From assembly GCA_031289315.1 (NCBI GenBank), contig JAITPR010000008.1:1-64000 (forward strand): a stretch of DNA of 64,000 bases, in the 5' to 3' direction. The position numbers and the translations under genes were made by a program. Source of the DNA: Clostridiaceae bacterium (GTDB taxonomy: Bacteria; Bacillota; Clostridia; Christensenellales; CAG-917). Positions 1 through 8,279 of this stretch are shown here, piece after piece (positions within the stretch are counted from its first letter, which is position 1; the number at the start of each line of letters is the position of its first letter). Below the pieces are notes generated by a model. The model ran no database searches. It saw only the letters and a program-made list of their open reading frames with translations, and was not told the origin of the DNA.

Positions 1-2
1 CC

Positions 3-962
3 GGTTATTCATCCCAAGTAAAATATACAGGACAACAACCCACTAGCACCTTAAGGATATACATTCAACCGGATTCCGGCTATCAGGTATCCGCTTTGAC
101 AATTGACACAGTGGCGGTAAATTCTACCGCGCTGACCTCAATCAGAACCAATGGTTATTACGATTATTACGTTGACTACACGGACGGCGCTACTACTAAA
201 ATAGCAGTTTCGTTCAGTGCAATTATCACCGTAACGATAACCGCGTCCGCGACAAACGGCACTATTACCGCCGGAGGTGCGATAGCATACGGAACCGATA
301 AAACATTTTATTTCTCCCCCACCAACTCAACCTATGAGTTGACGGAGCTTAGTATCGGAGGGCTAGTTCAGTCCGGTTCGGCATTTAGTGACGCTAAATT
401 AAGCGGTTCATATACGTTTTCGAATGTTACCGCCAATACTTCAATTGCCGTGACGTTCACAAAGAAATCTCTATCGGCAGACGCGGAAAGCGCTAAAACC
501 GGTTCCGCCGACGACAACGAGTTAAACGGCAAATTAGACGAATTGATAGGCAATATGGAAAGTGGTACGGACCCCGTTGAGGCTCTCGGTGACTACGGCA
601 CATATCTTAAATCAAACCTAACCAACTTATACAACTCCTTGAAAGCTCGAGGCGGTAGCGCTGCTTTGGACGCTCAATATGAGTCGGCTCTTGCGGCTAT
701 AGACGCCGCGACAAGCTTCACCGACGCCACCAACGCCTATAAGACAAATCAAGCCGGTCTTAATGCTCTCACCGACGGCGACTCATCTCTTACGGATGGC
801 GCTATCATCGACGGAGATACGGGTGGCGCTCCCGCCGACAGGGACTCCTCGCTTACGGGCGCCGCTCTTGTCGCCGTGATAGTACTGGGCATAGTAGGAG
901 CCTTGGGCGTAGTGTCATTAGGCTTCGGAATAGCATTCAAACTGAAGAAAAGAAAAGTCTAA
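3..962 (+). CDS. Surface/membrane-anchored repeat protein, C-terminal part (5' truncated)
   Basis: The reading frame is open from the first bases of the window, with no stop before position 96, so the start lies outside. A TTG at 96 is a poor internal candidate. Visible in the product are a beta-rich segment of the bacterial-repeat/Flg_new_2 type (motif ATNGTITAGG, then YTFSNVTANTSIAVTF), a charged helical region, a Thr/Ser/Asp-rich stalk, and one C-terminal hydrophobic segment (AALVAVIVLGIVGALGVVS) followed by KLKKRKV. This is the architecture of an exported protein anchored by a C-terminal membrane helix with a positive cytoplasmic tail. No sortase LPXTG motif is present. A strong terminator follows. 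The ligand or role is unknown. Confidence 0.7.
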   Translation, partial: GYSSQVKYTGQQPTSTLRIYIQPDSGYQVSALTIDTVAVNSTALTSIRTNGYYDYYVDYTDGATTKIAVSFSAIITVTITASATNGTITAGGAIAYGTDKTFYFSPTNSTYELTELSIGGLVQSGSAFSDAKLSGSYTFSNVTANTSIAVTFTKKSLSADAESAKTGSADDNELNGKLDELIGNMESGTDPVEALGDYGTYLKSNLTNLYNSLKARGGSAALDAQYESALAAIDAATSFTDATNAYKTNQAGLNALTDGDSSLTDGAIIDGDTGGAPADRDSSLTGAALVAVIVLGIVGALGVVSLGFGIAFKLKKRKV

Positions 963-997
963 AAGGCATAAGAACTAAGCCAATCAATGCTTAATAG

Positions 998-1033
998 AAA
1001 AGCCCCTCTTTCACGTAAAGGAGGGGCTTTTTA
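998..1033 (+). terminator. Intrinsic terminator after the surface protein gene
   Basis: A perfect stem formed by AAAGCCCCTCTTT and AAAGGAGGGGCTTT with a CACG-type loop, ending in a T run. It lies about 35 nt after the stop codon at 962. Confidence 0.85.
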
Positions 1034-1222
1034 AATTAGACGGCTCAACGCCGAATGCCAGGGTTGGGTAAAAACCGGCATATTATCGATTCAATGTCAA
1101 ATGTCGGGGCGTAAAGAACGTCCACTTAACAAACTGCGCTTATTTCGGCTACTCTATTGGCGGCGCTACGGGAACCACGTCCGCAAAGATTTTTTTTAGA
1201 ACGCGAAACGGGCGTAAAATCG

Positions 1223-1251
1223 TGGACAAAACCGCGCGGATATTATATTAT
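1223..1251 (+). promoter_or_regulatory. Candidate promoter of the decarboxylase subunit genes
   Basis: TGGACA at 1223-1228 and TATTAT at 1246-1251 are separated by 17 bp, in an AT-rich stretch upstream of the gene at 1300. An inverted repeat (GACACGCGC / GCGTGTGC, 1267-1288) lies between promoter and start. The rest of 1034-1222 shows no gene. Confidence 0.45.
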
Positions 1252-1299
1252 ATATAAGTATTTTATGACACGCGCGATTAGCGTGTGCCGGAGGTTGAT

Positions 1300-1479
1300 A
1301 TGAACTTCTTAACGCTCTTATCCGTAGCAAAGGAAGATATGACGGTTATTACCGTTCCCGAAGCATTGCTTAACGCTCTGTTTGTGTTTGGCATGGTAAT
1401 ATGCGTTTTAAGCGTGCTGGCTTGTATCGTCAAGCTATTGTCGTTTCTTTTTATTAAGTTAAACGCGCCGAAAAAATAA
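1300..1479 (+). CDS. OadG-like sodium-pump decarboxylase gamma subunit (small membrane protein)
   Basis: A 59-aa protein with one membrane segment (about residues 18-48, rich in V/I/L/F) followed by a short Lys-rich tail. The start is the ATG at 1300, because GGAGG sits 5 nt upstream; an in-frame GTG at 1285 lacks such a site. Length, single helix and position directly before an OadB-type gene match the gamma subunit of Na+-translocating biotin decarboxylases, which holds the complex together at the membrane. Sequence similarity in gamma subunits is weak, so the call rests largely on context. Confidence 0.55.
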   Translation: MNFLTLLSVAKEDMTVITVPEALLNALFVFGMVICVLSVLACIVKLLSFLFIKLNAPKK

Positions 1480-1606
1480 ACCGTAATGCGAGGCTTTTGG
1501 GCTTTCGCTTATCTTTAGTATGCGCGGTTTCAACGTCAAAAACGCTTGCACCGGCGCGAAATGCGGTTGCTCCGGATTAAAACCGGCGCGTAACCGGGAG
1601 GAAAAA

Positions 1607-2740
1607 ATGGCTGATACGTTTCAAAAAATTTGGATGGGCTCCGGGCTTTCGTCTTTGTCGTGGCAACACGTGGTGATGATAGTCATTGCTTGTTTGTTTA
1701 TTTTTCTTGCAATAGCAAAGCAGTTTGAGCCTATGCTGTTGTTGCCGATAGCTTTTGGTATCCTACTCGCCAACTTACCCGGCGCCGACCTCATGGCACC
1801 GGAGGTAGACGGACAAAACGGCGGCTTGCTCTACTACCTATACATGGGCGTTAAAAAGGGCATATATCCATCGCTTATCTTTTTAGGCATAGGCGCAATG
1901 ACGGATTTCGGTCCGCTATTGTCCCGACCGTCCAGTCTTCTCTTGGGCGCGGGCGCGCAACTCGGCATAAGCATCGCGTTTATCGTCGCCGTAGCGCTTG
2001 GATTTACCGCACAAGAAGCCGCTTCCATAGCTATAATCGGCGGCGCGGACGGTCCCACCGCCATATACCTGACGTCAAGACTTGCCGACCACTTGCTATC
2101 CCCTATAGCGGTCGCCGCGTATTCATACATGGCATTAATTCCTCTGATACAGCCGCCTATAATGCGTGCGCTCACTACCAAAAAGGAACGCGTCATCGTC
2201 ATGACGCAACCCCGTCAGGTGTCTAAGCTTGAGAAAATCTGCTTCCCCATTATCATAACCGTTATTTGCGTTTTACTGCTCCCCTCCGTCGCACCGTTAC
2301 TCGGCATGCTGATGCTAGGGAACCTCTTCCGTGAGTCCGGCGTCGTGGAAAGGCTGTCCAGCGTCGCTCAAAACGGGCTTATAAACGTCGTAACAATATT
2401 CTTGGGAATTACAGTGGGAGCAACCGCGAACGCCGCCACATTCCTAAAACTGGAAACTATAGAAATAATCCTCTTAGGACTTTTCGCTTTCATGTTCAGC
2501 ACCGTGGGCGGTCTGCTTTTCGGAAAGCTCCTTTGCTTCATCACAAAGGGTAAGGTCAATCCGCTTATCGGTTCCGCCGGTGTTTCCGCCGTCCCCATGG
2601 CGGCGCGCGTCGCCCAAATAGAAGGACAAAAACACAACCCCTCAAATTATCTGCTAATGCACGCAATGGGTCCCAACGTCGCGGGCGTCATAGGCTCCGC
2701 AGTTGCCGCGGGTATTCTGTTGGCGCTGTTCGGCGCGTAG
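1607..2740 (+). CDS. oadB: Na+-translocating decarboxylase beta subunit (OadB/GcdB family)
   Basis: A polytopic membrane protein of 377 aa. In this family the beta subunit decarboxylates carboxybiotin and couples this to Na+ export. The family signature GGADGPTAIYLTSRLA is present, followed by repeated hydrophobic segments and the conserved C-terminal block VSAVPMAARVAQ...MHAMGPNVAGVIGSAVAAG. The start is the ATG at 1607, preceded by GGGAGGAAAAA; a longer frame from 1520 lacks a good ribosome binding site. It follows the gamma-like gene, but no carboxyltransferase (alpha) or biotin-carrier gene is in the window. Those subunits must therefore lie elsewhere, so the substrate (oxaloacetate, glutaconyl-CoA or methylmalonyl-CoA) cannot be told. 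Confidence 0.9.
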   Translation: MADTFQKIWMGSGLSSLSWQHVVMIVIACLFIFLAIAKQFEPMLLLPIAFGILLANLPGADLMAPEVDGQNGGLLYYLYMGVKKGIYPSLIFLGIGAMTDFGPLLSRPSSLLLGAGAQLGISIAFIVAVALGFTAQEAASIAIIGGADGPTAIYLTSRLADHLLSPIAVAAYSYMALIPLIQPPIMRALTTKKERVIVMTQPRQVSKLEKICFPIIITVICVLLLPSVAPLLGMLMLGNLFRESGVVERLSSVAQNGLINVVTIFLGITVGATANAATFLKLETIEIILLGLFAFMFSTVGGLLFGKLLCFITKGKVNPLIGSAGVSAVPMAARVAQIEGQKHNPSNYLLMHAMGPNVAGVIGSAVAAGILLALFGA

Positions 2741-2876
2741 CAAGTAATTAATATGTTTGTTGGTGCCGCTAAGTGCGTAACCGCATATATTCATATATAT
2801 TAGAGTTGATTCCGCCGGTTTTGTACCGACGGCGAACGGAGCGTAGTTTAAAAGCGCGCACGGGCGTTATCTATTA

Positions 2877-2936
2877 TACGGGGGAGTTTAACAAAACTTC
2901 CCCGTTTCCGATTAAAGGGTGCGGACAATCCGTGAT
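2877..2936 (+). repeat. Hairpin plus family A end fragment upstream of the hexosaminidase
   Basis: An inverted repeat of the form ACGGGG..AGTTT / AAACT..CCCCGT occupies about 2878-2905. It is followed at 2917-2934 by GGGTGCGGACAATCCGTG, which resembles the terminal sequence of the dispersed family A repeats described at 13287 and 20522. Confidence 0.4.
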
Positions 2937-2949
2937 TAAAGGTGTATCT

Positions 2950-4524
2950 ATGAAAATTATTCCTAAGCCAAACAAGTTTACAGTAAATCAAGGTTTCGTA
3001 AAACTGAACGATACCGGCTCCGTTTCCAACGAATTCCCGGCGTTTGCCGACGGTTTGAACGACTTCGTTGAGAAGCTTGCCGGGTTCCGATTCCGCGAAG
3101 GCAAGATAATCCGCCCCGCAATCTCCGATGCGCTTGAAGCCGACGAATACACGCTTACCGTGTCCGTCGATGGCATAGACGTGTGCGGAGGCTCTGAGCA
3201 AGGGCTGTTCTATGGGTTGCAATCTCTCAAACAACTGCTTGCCGCACGGTTTAAGGACGGCGAAATGATATTGCCGGCTTGCGAAATATCCGATAAACCG
3301 CGTTTTAAATATCGCGGATTTATGCTTGACTGCGCCCGGCATTTCTTCCCCGTCGACGAAATTAAAAGGTTTATCGCCGCTTGCGCCCTGCTTAAACTGA
3401 ATGTCTTTCACTGGCATCTCATAGACGACCAAGGTTGTCGGTTCGAAAGTAAGGCGTTTCCTCTTCTTACGGAGGTCGGCTCAAAGCGCACGGAAAGCCG
3501 CGGCGACGGCGTTCCCGTCGAGGGCTTCTATACGCAAGAAGAAATGCGCGACGTCGTAGCCTACGCCAAAGCGCGCTACATCGACGTTGTGCCGGAAATC
3601 GATGTCCCCGGTCACGCAACCGCTTTAATCGCGTCTTACCCCCGTCTGTCTTGCGACGGCAAGCCCGTGGATGTCGCCACGCGCTTCGGTATACTGCCCA
3701 ACCTCGTTTGCGCCGGCAAGCCGGAGGTCTATGATTTTCTCTACGCCCTTTTCGACGAGGTAACCGACATCTTCCCCTTCGAATATATTCACATCGGCGG
3801 CGACGAGTCCGTAAAAACCCACTGGCGTGACTGCCCCGATTGCCAAAAAACAATCGCCGACAACAACCTTAAAAATGAAGAGCAATTACAATCACTTTTC
3901 ACCGCCCGCATAATATCATACCTCGCCGATAAAAACCGTAAGGTCATCACTTGGAATGAGGCTCTTAACTCCGGAGTGCTAGACCCGCGCGCCGTCACCC
4001 ATTACTGGAACGACGGCGCAAAACCGGAACGCGTCCTAAAAGCCGTGAACTCCGGACGTAAAACAATTATATCAAAGTTTGCGCCTTTCTATTTGGATTA
4101 TCCCCACGGCATGCACACACTGCGCGCAATTTACCGCTTTAACCCGGTCATTAAGGGCGTAAACCCCGATAGCACCGATAATATTTTCGGCGTGGAAAGC
4201 CCCCTTTGGTCGGAGTATATCCCCACGCCGCATAACCTTGAACTTAAAGCCTTCCCCCGTCTGTTCGCCCTAGCCGAAACAGCATGGACCAATCAGTCCG
4301 ATAAAAAACTCCGCGAATTTAAGGCGCGCCTGAAAACTCAAGTTAAATTACTCGACCTCCTTAATGTCGCCTATACCCCCGTAAACAAAAGCGACCCCGA
4401 CCCCGTAACCGGATTAATCCAAATTATTCGCTTCGCAACCTCTCACTACTCCGTCGAAGACGCCGCCGCCGCTAAAGCCGCTAATACCGAAATGAAAAAC
4501 TCCCGCGAATCCGGAGGGGAGTGA
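2950..4524 (+). CDS. Glycoside hydrolase family 20 beta-N-acetylhexosaminidase
   Basis: A 524-aa enzyme expected to remove terminal GlcNAc/GalNAc residues by substrate-assisted catalysis. An N-terminal GH20b-like domain (to about residue 115) precedes the TIM barrel, which begins at RGFMLDCARHFFP. The barrel contains FHWHLIDDQG and the catalytic Asp-Glu pair in HIGGDES, then WNE and the C-terminal LWSEYI...ALAETAWT block. No signal peptide is visible, so it probably acts on imported sugars. The start at 2950 has AAAGGTG upstream; the longer frame from 2773 would add an unrelated basic N terminus. A terminator-like hairpin follows 12 nt after the stop. Confidence 0.9.
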   Translation: MKIIPKPNKFTVNQGFVKLNDTGSVSNEFPAFADGLNDFVEKLAGFRFREGKIIRPAISDALEADEYTLTVSVDGIDVCGGSEQGLFYGLQSLKQLLAARFKDGEMILPACEISDKPRFKYRGFMLDCARHFFPVDEIKRFIAACALLKLNVFHWHLIDDQGCRFESKAFPLLTEVGSKRTESRGDGVPVEGFYTQEEMRDVVAYAKARYIDVVPEIDVPGHATALIASYPRLSCDGKPVDVATRFGILPNLVCAGKPEVYDFLYALFDEVTDIFPFEYIHIGGDESVKTHWRDCPDCQKTIADNNLKNEEQLQSLFTARIISYLADKNRKVITWNEALNSGVLDPRAVTHYWNDGAKPERVLKAVNSGRKTIISKFAPFYLDYPHGMHTLRAIYRFNPVIKGVNPDSTDNIFGVESPLWSEYIPTPHNLELKAFPRLFALAETAWTNQSDKKLREFKARLKTQVKLLDLLNVAYTPVNKSDPDPVTGLIQIIRFATSHYSVEDAAAAKAANTEMKNSRESGGE

Positions 4525-4535
4525 ATTGAGTACTA

Positions 4536-4561
4536 GTTCCTTTTGGACACCCAAAAGGAAC
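4536..4561. repeat. Family B, copy B1: stem-loop module between convergent genes
   Basis: Arms GTTCCTTTTGG and CCAAAAGGAAC enclose ACAC. It sits 12 nt after the hexosaminidase stop and 10 nt from the stop of the convergent isomerase gene, so it could end transcription from both sides. This is a single module of the multi-hairpin family seen complete at 37154 and 54913. Confidence 0.75.
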
Positions 4562-4571
4562 TGCACTTAAA

Positions 4572-5336
4572 TTACAAGCTACGCATAAAGGAGGCATAGT
4601 GCGGGATAGCGATAGCGCTTTCTTCGAGGGAGAGGTCCCAACGTTTCACCCATTCGAGGGAATAGTAACCGTCGTAACCGATTTTTTCGAGTGCGGCAAC
4701 GGCTTCGGCGACGGGAACGGTACCGGAGCCTAACAAGCGGTATTTAACCGCCCCGTTTGTCACCACGCTGTCCTTAACATGGACGTATTTAATGAGATTT
4801 TTGAGGTTTGCGACGGTTTCGGACACGGACTCACCGCCGAACCGGAAGGGATGATGGATGTCCCATAGGGCGCCGCCGCCGGTTTTTTCTAGCACGTCGG
4901 CAAGCCTTGCGGTGTTAACGAAAAGCCCATTCGTTTCGATGAGCGGTTCCACGCCGGAACCCTCCGCATAGCGCAGAACGGCGGCATATTGACGGATAAA
5001 AAGAGCGGTATCTCCGCCGTCGTACTGCGGCGTATCGGTGGAAAGCACGCGGACGAACGGCACGGCAAGCTTTACCGCAAGGTTGATATAATCCTTGGCT
5101 TCGGCAAGCGCGTTCTTAGCGGAGTGCACCGCAAGCTGCGCCGACGACGAGAGCATGGATATTTTAACATCGCGGTCTATGAGGTTTTCCACGGTCAATT
5201 CTTTGATTTTGGGGGCGTACAGCTCACCTAAAACGCCTCGGATTTCCAGCGCGTCAAAGCCCAAATCCTTTACGGCGGATACCGTTTCGTTAAATGTCCA
5301 CGTAGGACAGGCTAATGTGGAAAAAGCAAGTTTCAT
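4572..5336 (-). CDS. Sugar phosphate isomerase/epimerase (xylose isomerase-like TIM barrel)
   Basis: A 254-aa protein of the AP-endonuclease-2/xylose-isomerase-like superfamily. Recognisable strand ends include FDALEIRG, VRVLST, PLIETNG, ALWDIHHPF, YVHVKD and YYSLEW. The acidic and histidine residues in these segments are the usual divalent-metal ligands. Such proteins isomerise or epimerise sugars, inositols or keto acids; the substrate cannot be read from sequence. GGAG lies just upstream of the ATG. The gene is convergent with the hexosaminidase, which may hint at a shared carbohydrate diet but is no proof. Confidence 0.8.
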   Translation of the reverse strand: MKLAFSTLACPTWTFNETVSAVKDLGFDALEIRGVLGELYAPKIKELTVENLIDRDVKISMLSSSAQLAVHSAKNALAEAKDYINLAVKLAVPFVRVLSTDTPQYDGGDTALFIRQYAAVLRYAEGSGVEPLIETNGLFVNTARLADVLEKTGGGALWDIHHPFRFGGESVSETVANLKNLIKYVHVKDSVVTNGAVKYRLLGSGTVPVAEAVAALEKIGYDGYYSLEWVKRWDLSLEESAIAIPHYASFMRSL

Positions 5337-5443
5337 AATTCTCCGTACCGCATAAACAACGGCTTTCCCCTATCGCATTCTTATTATATTTAACGCCGTT
5401 ATGGCTAAAACGCGGCAAGCCGGCGCAACTAGTTTACAAGAAA

Positions 5444-5558
5444 TATCGGGGTGAAAGCGGTTGCTATGCCGTTTCGATTTTATCGGGACGAAAACGGTTT
5501 TTATGCCGTTTCAATTTTGGCGGGGGTGAAAGCGGTTGTTACGCCGTTTCGATTTTGG
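5444..5558. repeat. Three tandem 37-38 bp copies covering the 3' end of the acyl-CoA synthetase gene
   Basis: Three units (about 5444-5481, 5482-5518, 5519-5558) each contain GCCGTTTC..ATTTT preceded by a GAAAGCGGTT-like block. The rightmost unit holds the last codons and stop of the synthetase gene (KIETA then stop). The other two repeat those codons and the stop downstream. The rest of 5337-5443 shows no gene. Confidence 0.8.
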
Positions 5559-7200
5559 CGGCGTCCTGAAGCTTAAACACCTCGATAGCCTCCTCACGCA
5601 ATTTATATTTTTGTATTTTGCCGCTTGCAGTGGTAGGGAAGGACGGCACAAACCTGACGTATGAGGGCGTTTTGTGGCGGGACATTTTGGAACGCACGAA
5701 GTCTTTCACCTCGTCCTCGGTCATTATTTCGCCCTCTTTGAGGATTACCGCCGCCATAATTTCCTCACCGTAACGCTTTGACGGCACCCCGACGACTTGA
5801 ACGTCGGATATTTTGGGATGAGTATACAATAATTCTTCGATTTCTTTTGGGTAGATGTTTTCGCCGCCCCTTATAATCATATCCTTAATCCTGCCCACGA
5901 CCTTGTAATAGCCGTTCTCGTCAGCGGTGCAGAGATCCCCGAAGTGTAGCCATCCGTCGACATCGATAGCCTGTTTGGTAGCCTCCGGCATCTTGTAGTA
6001 GCCTTTCATGATGTTATATCCGCGCGCGCAGAACTCGCCCGGCGTATGCGGCGGAAGCGTTTCCCCAGTTTCCGGATCTACGATTTTCGCCTCAACGCCT
6101 GGATAGCAACGCCCCACTGTGGACACGCGCAAATCAAGCGAATCCTCCGTCGTGGTAAAGGTGCTTCCCGGAGAGGACTCCGTCTGCCCGAACACGATTA
6201 TGATGTCCTTCATGTACATCTCGTCGGCGACCTGCTGCATAACCTTGATAGGACACGGCGAACCCGCCATGATACCGGTACGCAGAGAGGAAAGGTCGTA
6301 TTTTTTAAAGTCCGCATGCTCCAAAATCGCTATGAACATGGTCGGCACACCGTGTATGACGGTACATTTTTCCATGGAAATCGCGTTCATCACCGGCACC
6401 GCGCCGAAAAAGTCGACGGGTATCATGGCGACCGCGTGAGTTATTGCGGACATTGTGGCAAGCACCAACCCGAAACAGTGAAACAGCGGAACGCAGATAC
6501 AGATGCGATCCTTCTCCGTGAGTTTCATCGCGTCGCCCGTAGCCAAACCGTTGTTGAGGATGTTGTAATGCGTCAGCATTACGCCCTTTGGAAAGCCGGT
6601 GGTGCCGGAGGTATACTGCATATTAATGACGTCGTGACAGTTAAGCCCGCTCACCAGTTTTAAATACTCCGCGTCGGAAACCTTGCCGCCCAAATCAACT
6701 AAATCCCAAAAGGAACCCATGCCTTGCGGCGCCGTTTTACCGGCAAAAAGCACGTTTTTCAGTTCGGGAAATTTTTTGTTGTCGACGTCGCCGTCCTTAG
6801 AGGACGCAAGCTCCGGCAAAAGCTCGTTAACAGTTTTTATATAGTCGCTGTCCTTAAACCCGCCCGTCATTACCAAAACCTTGGTATCGGATTGCTTTAA
6901 CAAATATTCCAACTCAAATATCTTATAATTTGTGTTTACGGTCACTAGAACGGCGCCGATTTTAACCGCGGCAAACAGCGTCAAATGCCATTCCGGCACG
7001 TTTGTAGCCCAAATGGCGACCTTGTCGTCTTTGCCCACGCCTAGCGCCAAAAGCCCTTTGGCAAGCTTATCGGTAAGCTCGTCAAGCTGCTTCCACGTCA
7101 AGTGAAAGTCGCGGTCGGTGTATTTAATCGCTGTCGCGTCGGGATATTTCTCCGCAAGCCCGAGCAATGTCTGTCCGATAGTTTTTTCCGTAAATTCCAT
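5539..7200 (-). CDS. Acyl-CoA synthetase (AMP-forming, ANL superfamily)
   Basis: A 553-aa enzyme expected to activate a fatty or other carboxylic acid to acyl-AMP and then acyl-CoA. It shows the P-loop YTSGTTGFPKG (about 198-208), VPLFHCFG, the A5-type FGQTESSPG, the hinge GRIKDMIIRGGENIYPKEIE and the C-terminal catalytic lysine in TASGKIQKYKLRE. Length is normal. The start at 7200 lacks a clear Shine-Dalgarno sequence (AAACAAAAATT precedes it). The last residues, KIETA, lie in a tandem repeat whose other copies follow the stop. Chain-length specificity cannot be told. Confidence 0.9.
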   Translation of the reverse strand: MEFTEKTIGQTLLGLAEKYPDATAIKYTDRDFHLTWKQLDELTDKLAKGLLALGVGKDDKVAIWATNVPEWHLTLFAAVKIGAVLVTVNTNYKIFELEYLLKQSDTKVLVMTGGFKDSDYIKTVNELLPELASSKDGDVDNKKFPELKNVLFAGKTAPQGMGSFWDLVDLGGKVSDAEYLKLVSGLNCHDVINMQYTSGTTGFPKGVMLTHYNILNNGLATGDAMKLTEKDRICICVPLFHCFGLVLATMSAITHAVAMIPVDFFGAVPVMNAISMEKCTVIHGVPTMFIAILEHADFKKYDLSSLRTGIMAGSPCPIKVMQQVADEMYMKDIIIVFGQTESSPGSTFTTTEDSLDLRVSTVGRCYPGVEAKIVDPETGETLPPHTPGEFCARGYNIMKGYYKMPEATKQAIDVDGWLHFGDLCTADENGYYKVVGRIKDMIIRGGENIYPKEIEELLYTHPKISDVQVVGVPSKRYGEEIMAAVILKEGEIMTEDEVKDFVRSKMSRHKTPSYVRFVPSFPTTASGKIQKYKLREEAIEVFKLQDAAKIETA

Positions 7201-7229
7201 AATTTTTGTTTATGCAGACCGTGCGGTCT

Positions 7230-7420
7230 TTTTGAGGATTTTATTTTGTTGCGTTATAAGACAAATTCCTAAGAACGCGGGAGGATTTTATTTTGTTGCG
7301 CCGCAGAATAATTTTCTAAAGTGCGGAAGTTTTTTTCTTGCGCCGTAGGAAAATACCTTAAAGCACGGAAAGGGGGGTTGTGCCGTAAAAAAATATTCTA
7401 CGGAGGAGGGATTTTATTTT
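7230..7420. repeat. Degenerate tandem repeat between rluA-like and synthetase genes
   Basis: About four decaying units of 40-50 bp, built around GAGGATTTTATTTTGTTGCG followed by a CGTAGAA-like block and a GCGGA-like block. The leftover GGAGGGATTTTATTTTAAAC at the right edge overlaps the 3' end of the pseudouridine synthase gene. No gene is visible in 7201-7413. Confidence 0.65.
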
Positions 7421-8130
7421 AAACTCAAAAGCGACTCTATGTCAAATAAATCCCACGGAGCGGTATCCTCCGGCGGATAGACGCGGAACACCAAAGTTTC
7501 GCCGCTCACCGGATGCGGAAAACGCAGTTCTACCGCCCAAAGCGCAAGTTGAACCGGCGTTTTGCCCTTATAGCCGTATTTAACATCTCCTACGAGAGGA
7601 TTGCCTATAACAGACATTTGCACGCGGATTTGATGTCCGCGCCCAGTTAAAAGCTTTATCCCAAGCAGCGACACACCCTCTTTAGATTGTAGAACATTGT
7701 AGTCAAGCTCCGCGCGCTTCGCGCCTTCCGTCAACATCGGCACCACGGAAACTATATTTTTTTCCTCATTTTTTTTGAGAAAGTGTACTAGCCTGTCCTT
7801 CTTTTCGCGCGGAACGCCCGTGACAACGGCGAAATAACGCTTGTCAAAGGAGCCGTCCCGTATGCTCTCACTAATCCTTGCCGCCGCCTTTGAGGTCTTC
7901 GCAAAAACCATGACGCCTCCGGTGGGACGATCCAAACGGTGTACAAGCCCTAAATAGGCATCTCCGGGTTTGTCATACTTTTCAACGAGGTACTTCTTTA
8001 AATAGTTTAGTAGGTCGGGGTCCTTGCTCTCGTCCTCTTGAACGGGCATGTCGAACGGCTTAACGACAACCAACAAGTGATTGTCTTCAAAAAGTATTGT
8101 AGGTTTAAAATTTTCGTCGTTTTTATCCAT
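7414..8130 (-). CDS. RluA-family pseudouridine synthase
   Basis: A 238-aa enzyme converting specific uridines in rRNA or tRNA to pseudouridine. The catalytic motif HRLDRPTGG carries the conserved Asp. LLTGRGHQIRVQ and the C-terminal FPHPVSGE block are also typical. No S4 domain is present, as in the shorter RluA/YhcT-type members. The start at 8130 is ATG. The target site is not predictable. The 3' end abuts a degenerate tandem repeat. Confidence 0.88.
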   Translation of the reverse strand: MDKNDENFKPTILFEDNHLLVVVKPFDMPVQEDESKDPDLLNYLKKYLVEKYDKPGDAYLGLVHRLDRPTGGVMVFAKTSKAAARISESIRDGSFDKRYFAVVTGVPREKKDRLVHFLKKNEEKNIVSVVPMLTEGAKRAELDYNVLQSKEGVSLLGIKLLTGRGHQIRVQMSVIGNPLVGDVKYGYKGKTPVQLALWAVELRFPHPVSGETLVFRVYPPEDTAPWDLFDIESLLSLK

Positions 8131-8167
8131 TTGTTTTTATTTTTTTGCCGCTCAAGTCGGGCATATT

Positions 8168-8190
8168 TAGGGTTTGGACAATCCGCATTC
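8168..8190 (-). repeat. Family A end-like fragment
   Basis: GGGTTTGGACAATCCGC resembles the inner-facing right end of family A elements read in reverse. A short isolated match, so low confidence. Confidence 0.3.
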
Positions 8191-8279
8191 ATGGTAACGA
8201 AAAGCCCGTTCCGTCTTCTATAGCGGTGACGCTTTGACCTCGCTTCCGGCGACAAAGCAGTTTATTTTTTGCGGATTTA

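Noticed and set aside
2773-2949. N-terminal extension of the hexosaminidase from an ATG at 2773.
   Set aside because: It encodes an unrelated basic peptide, crosses a hairpin and a repeat fragment, and the start at 2950 has its own ribosome binding site.
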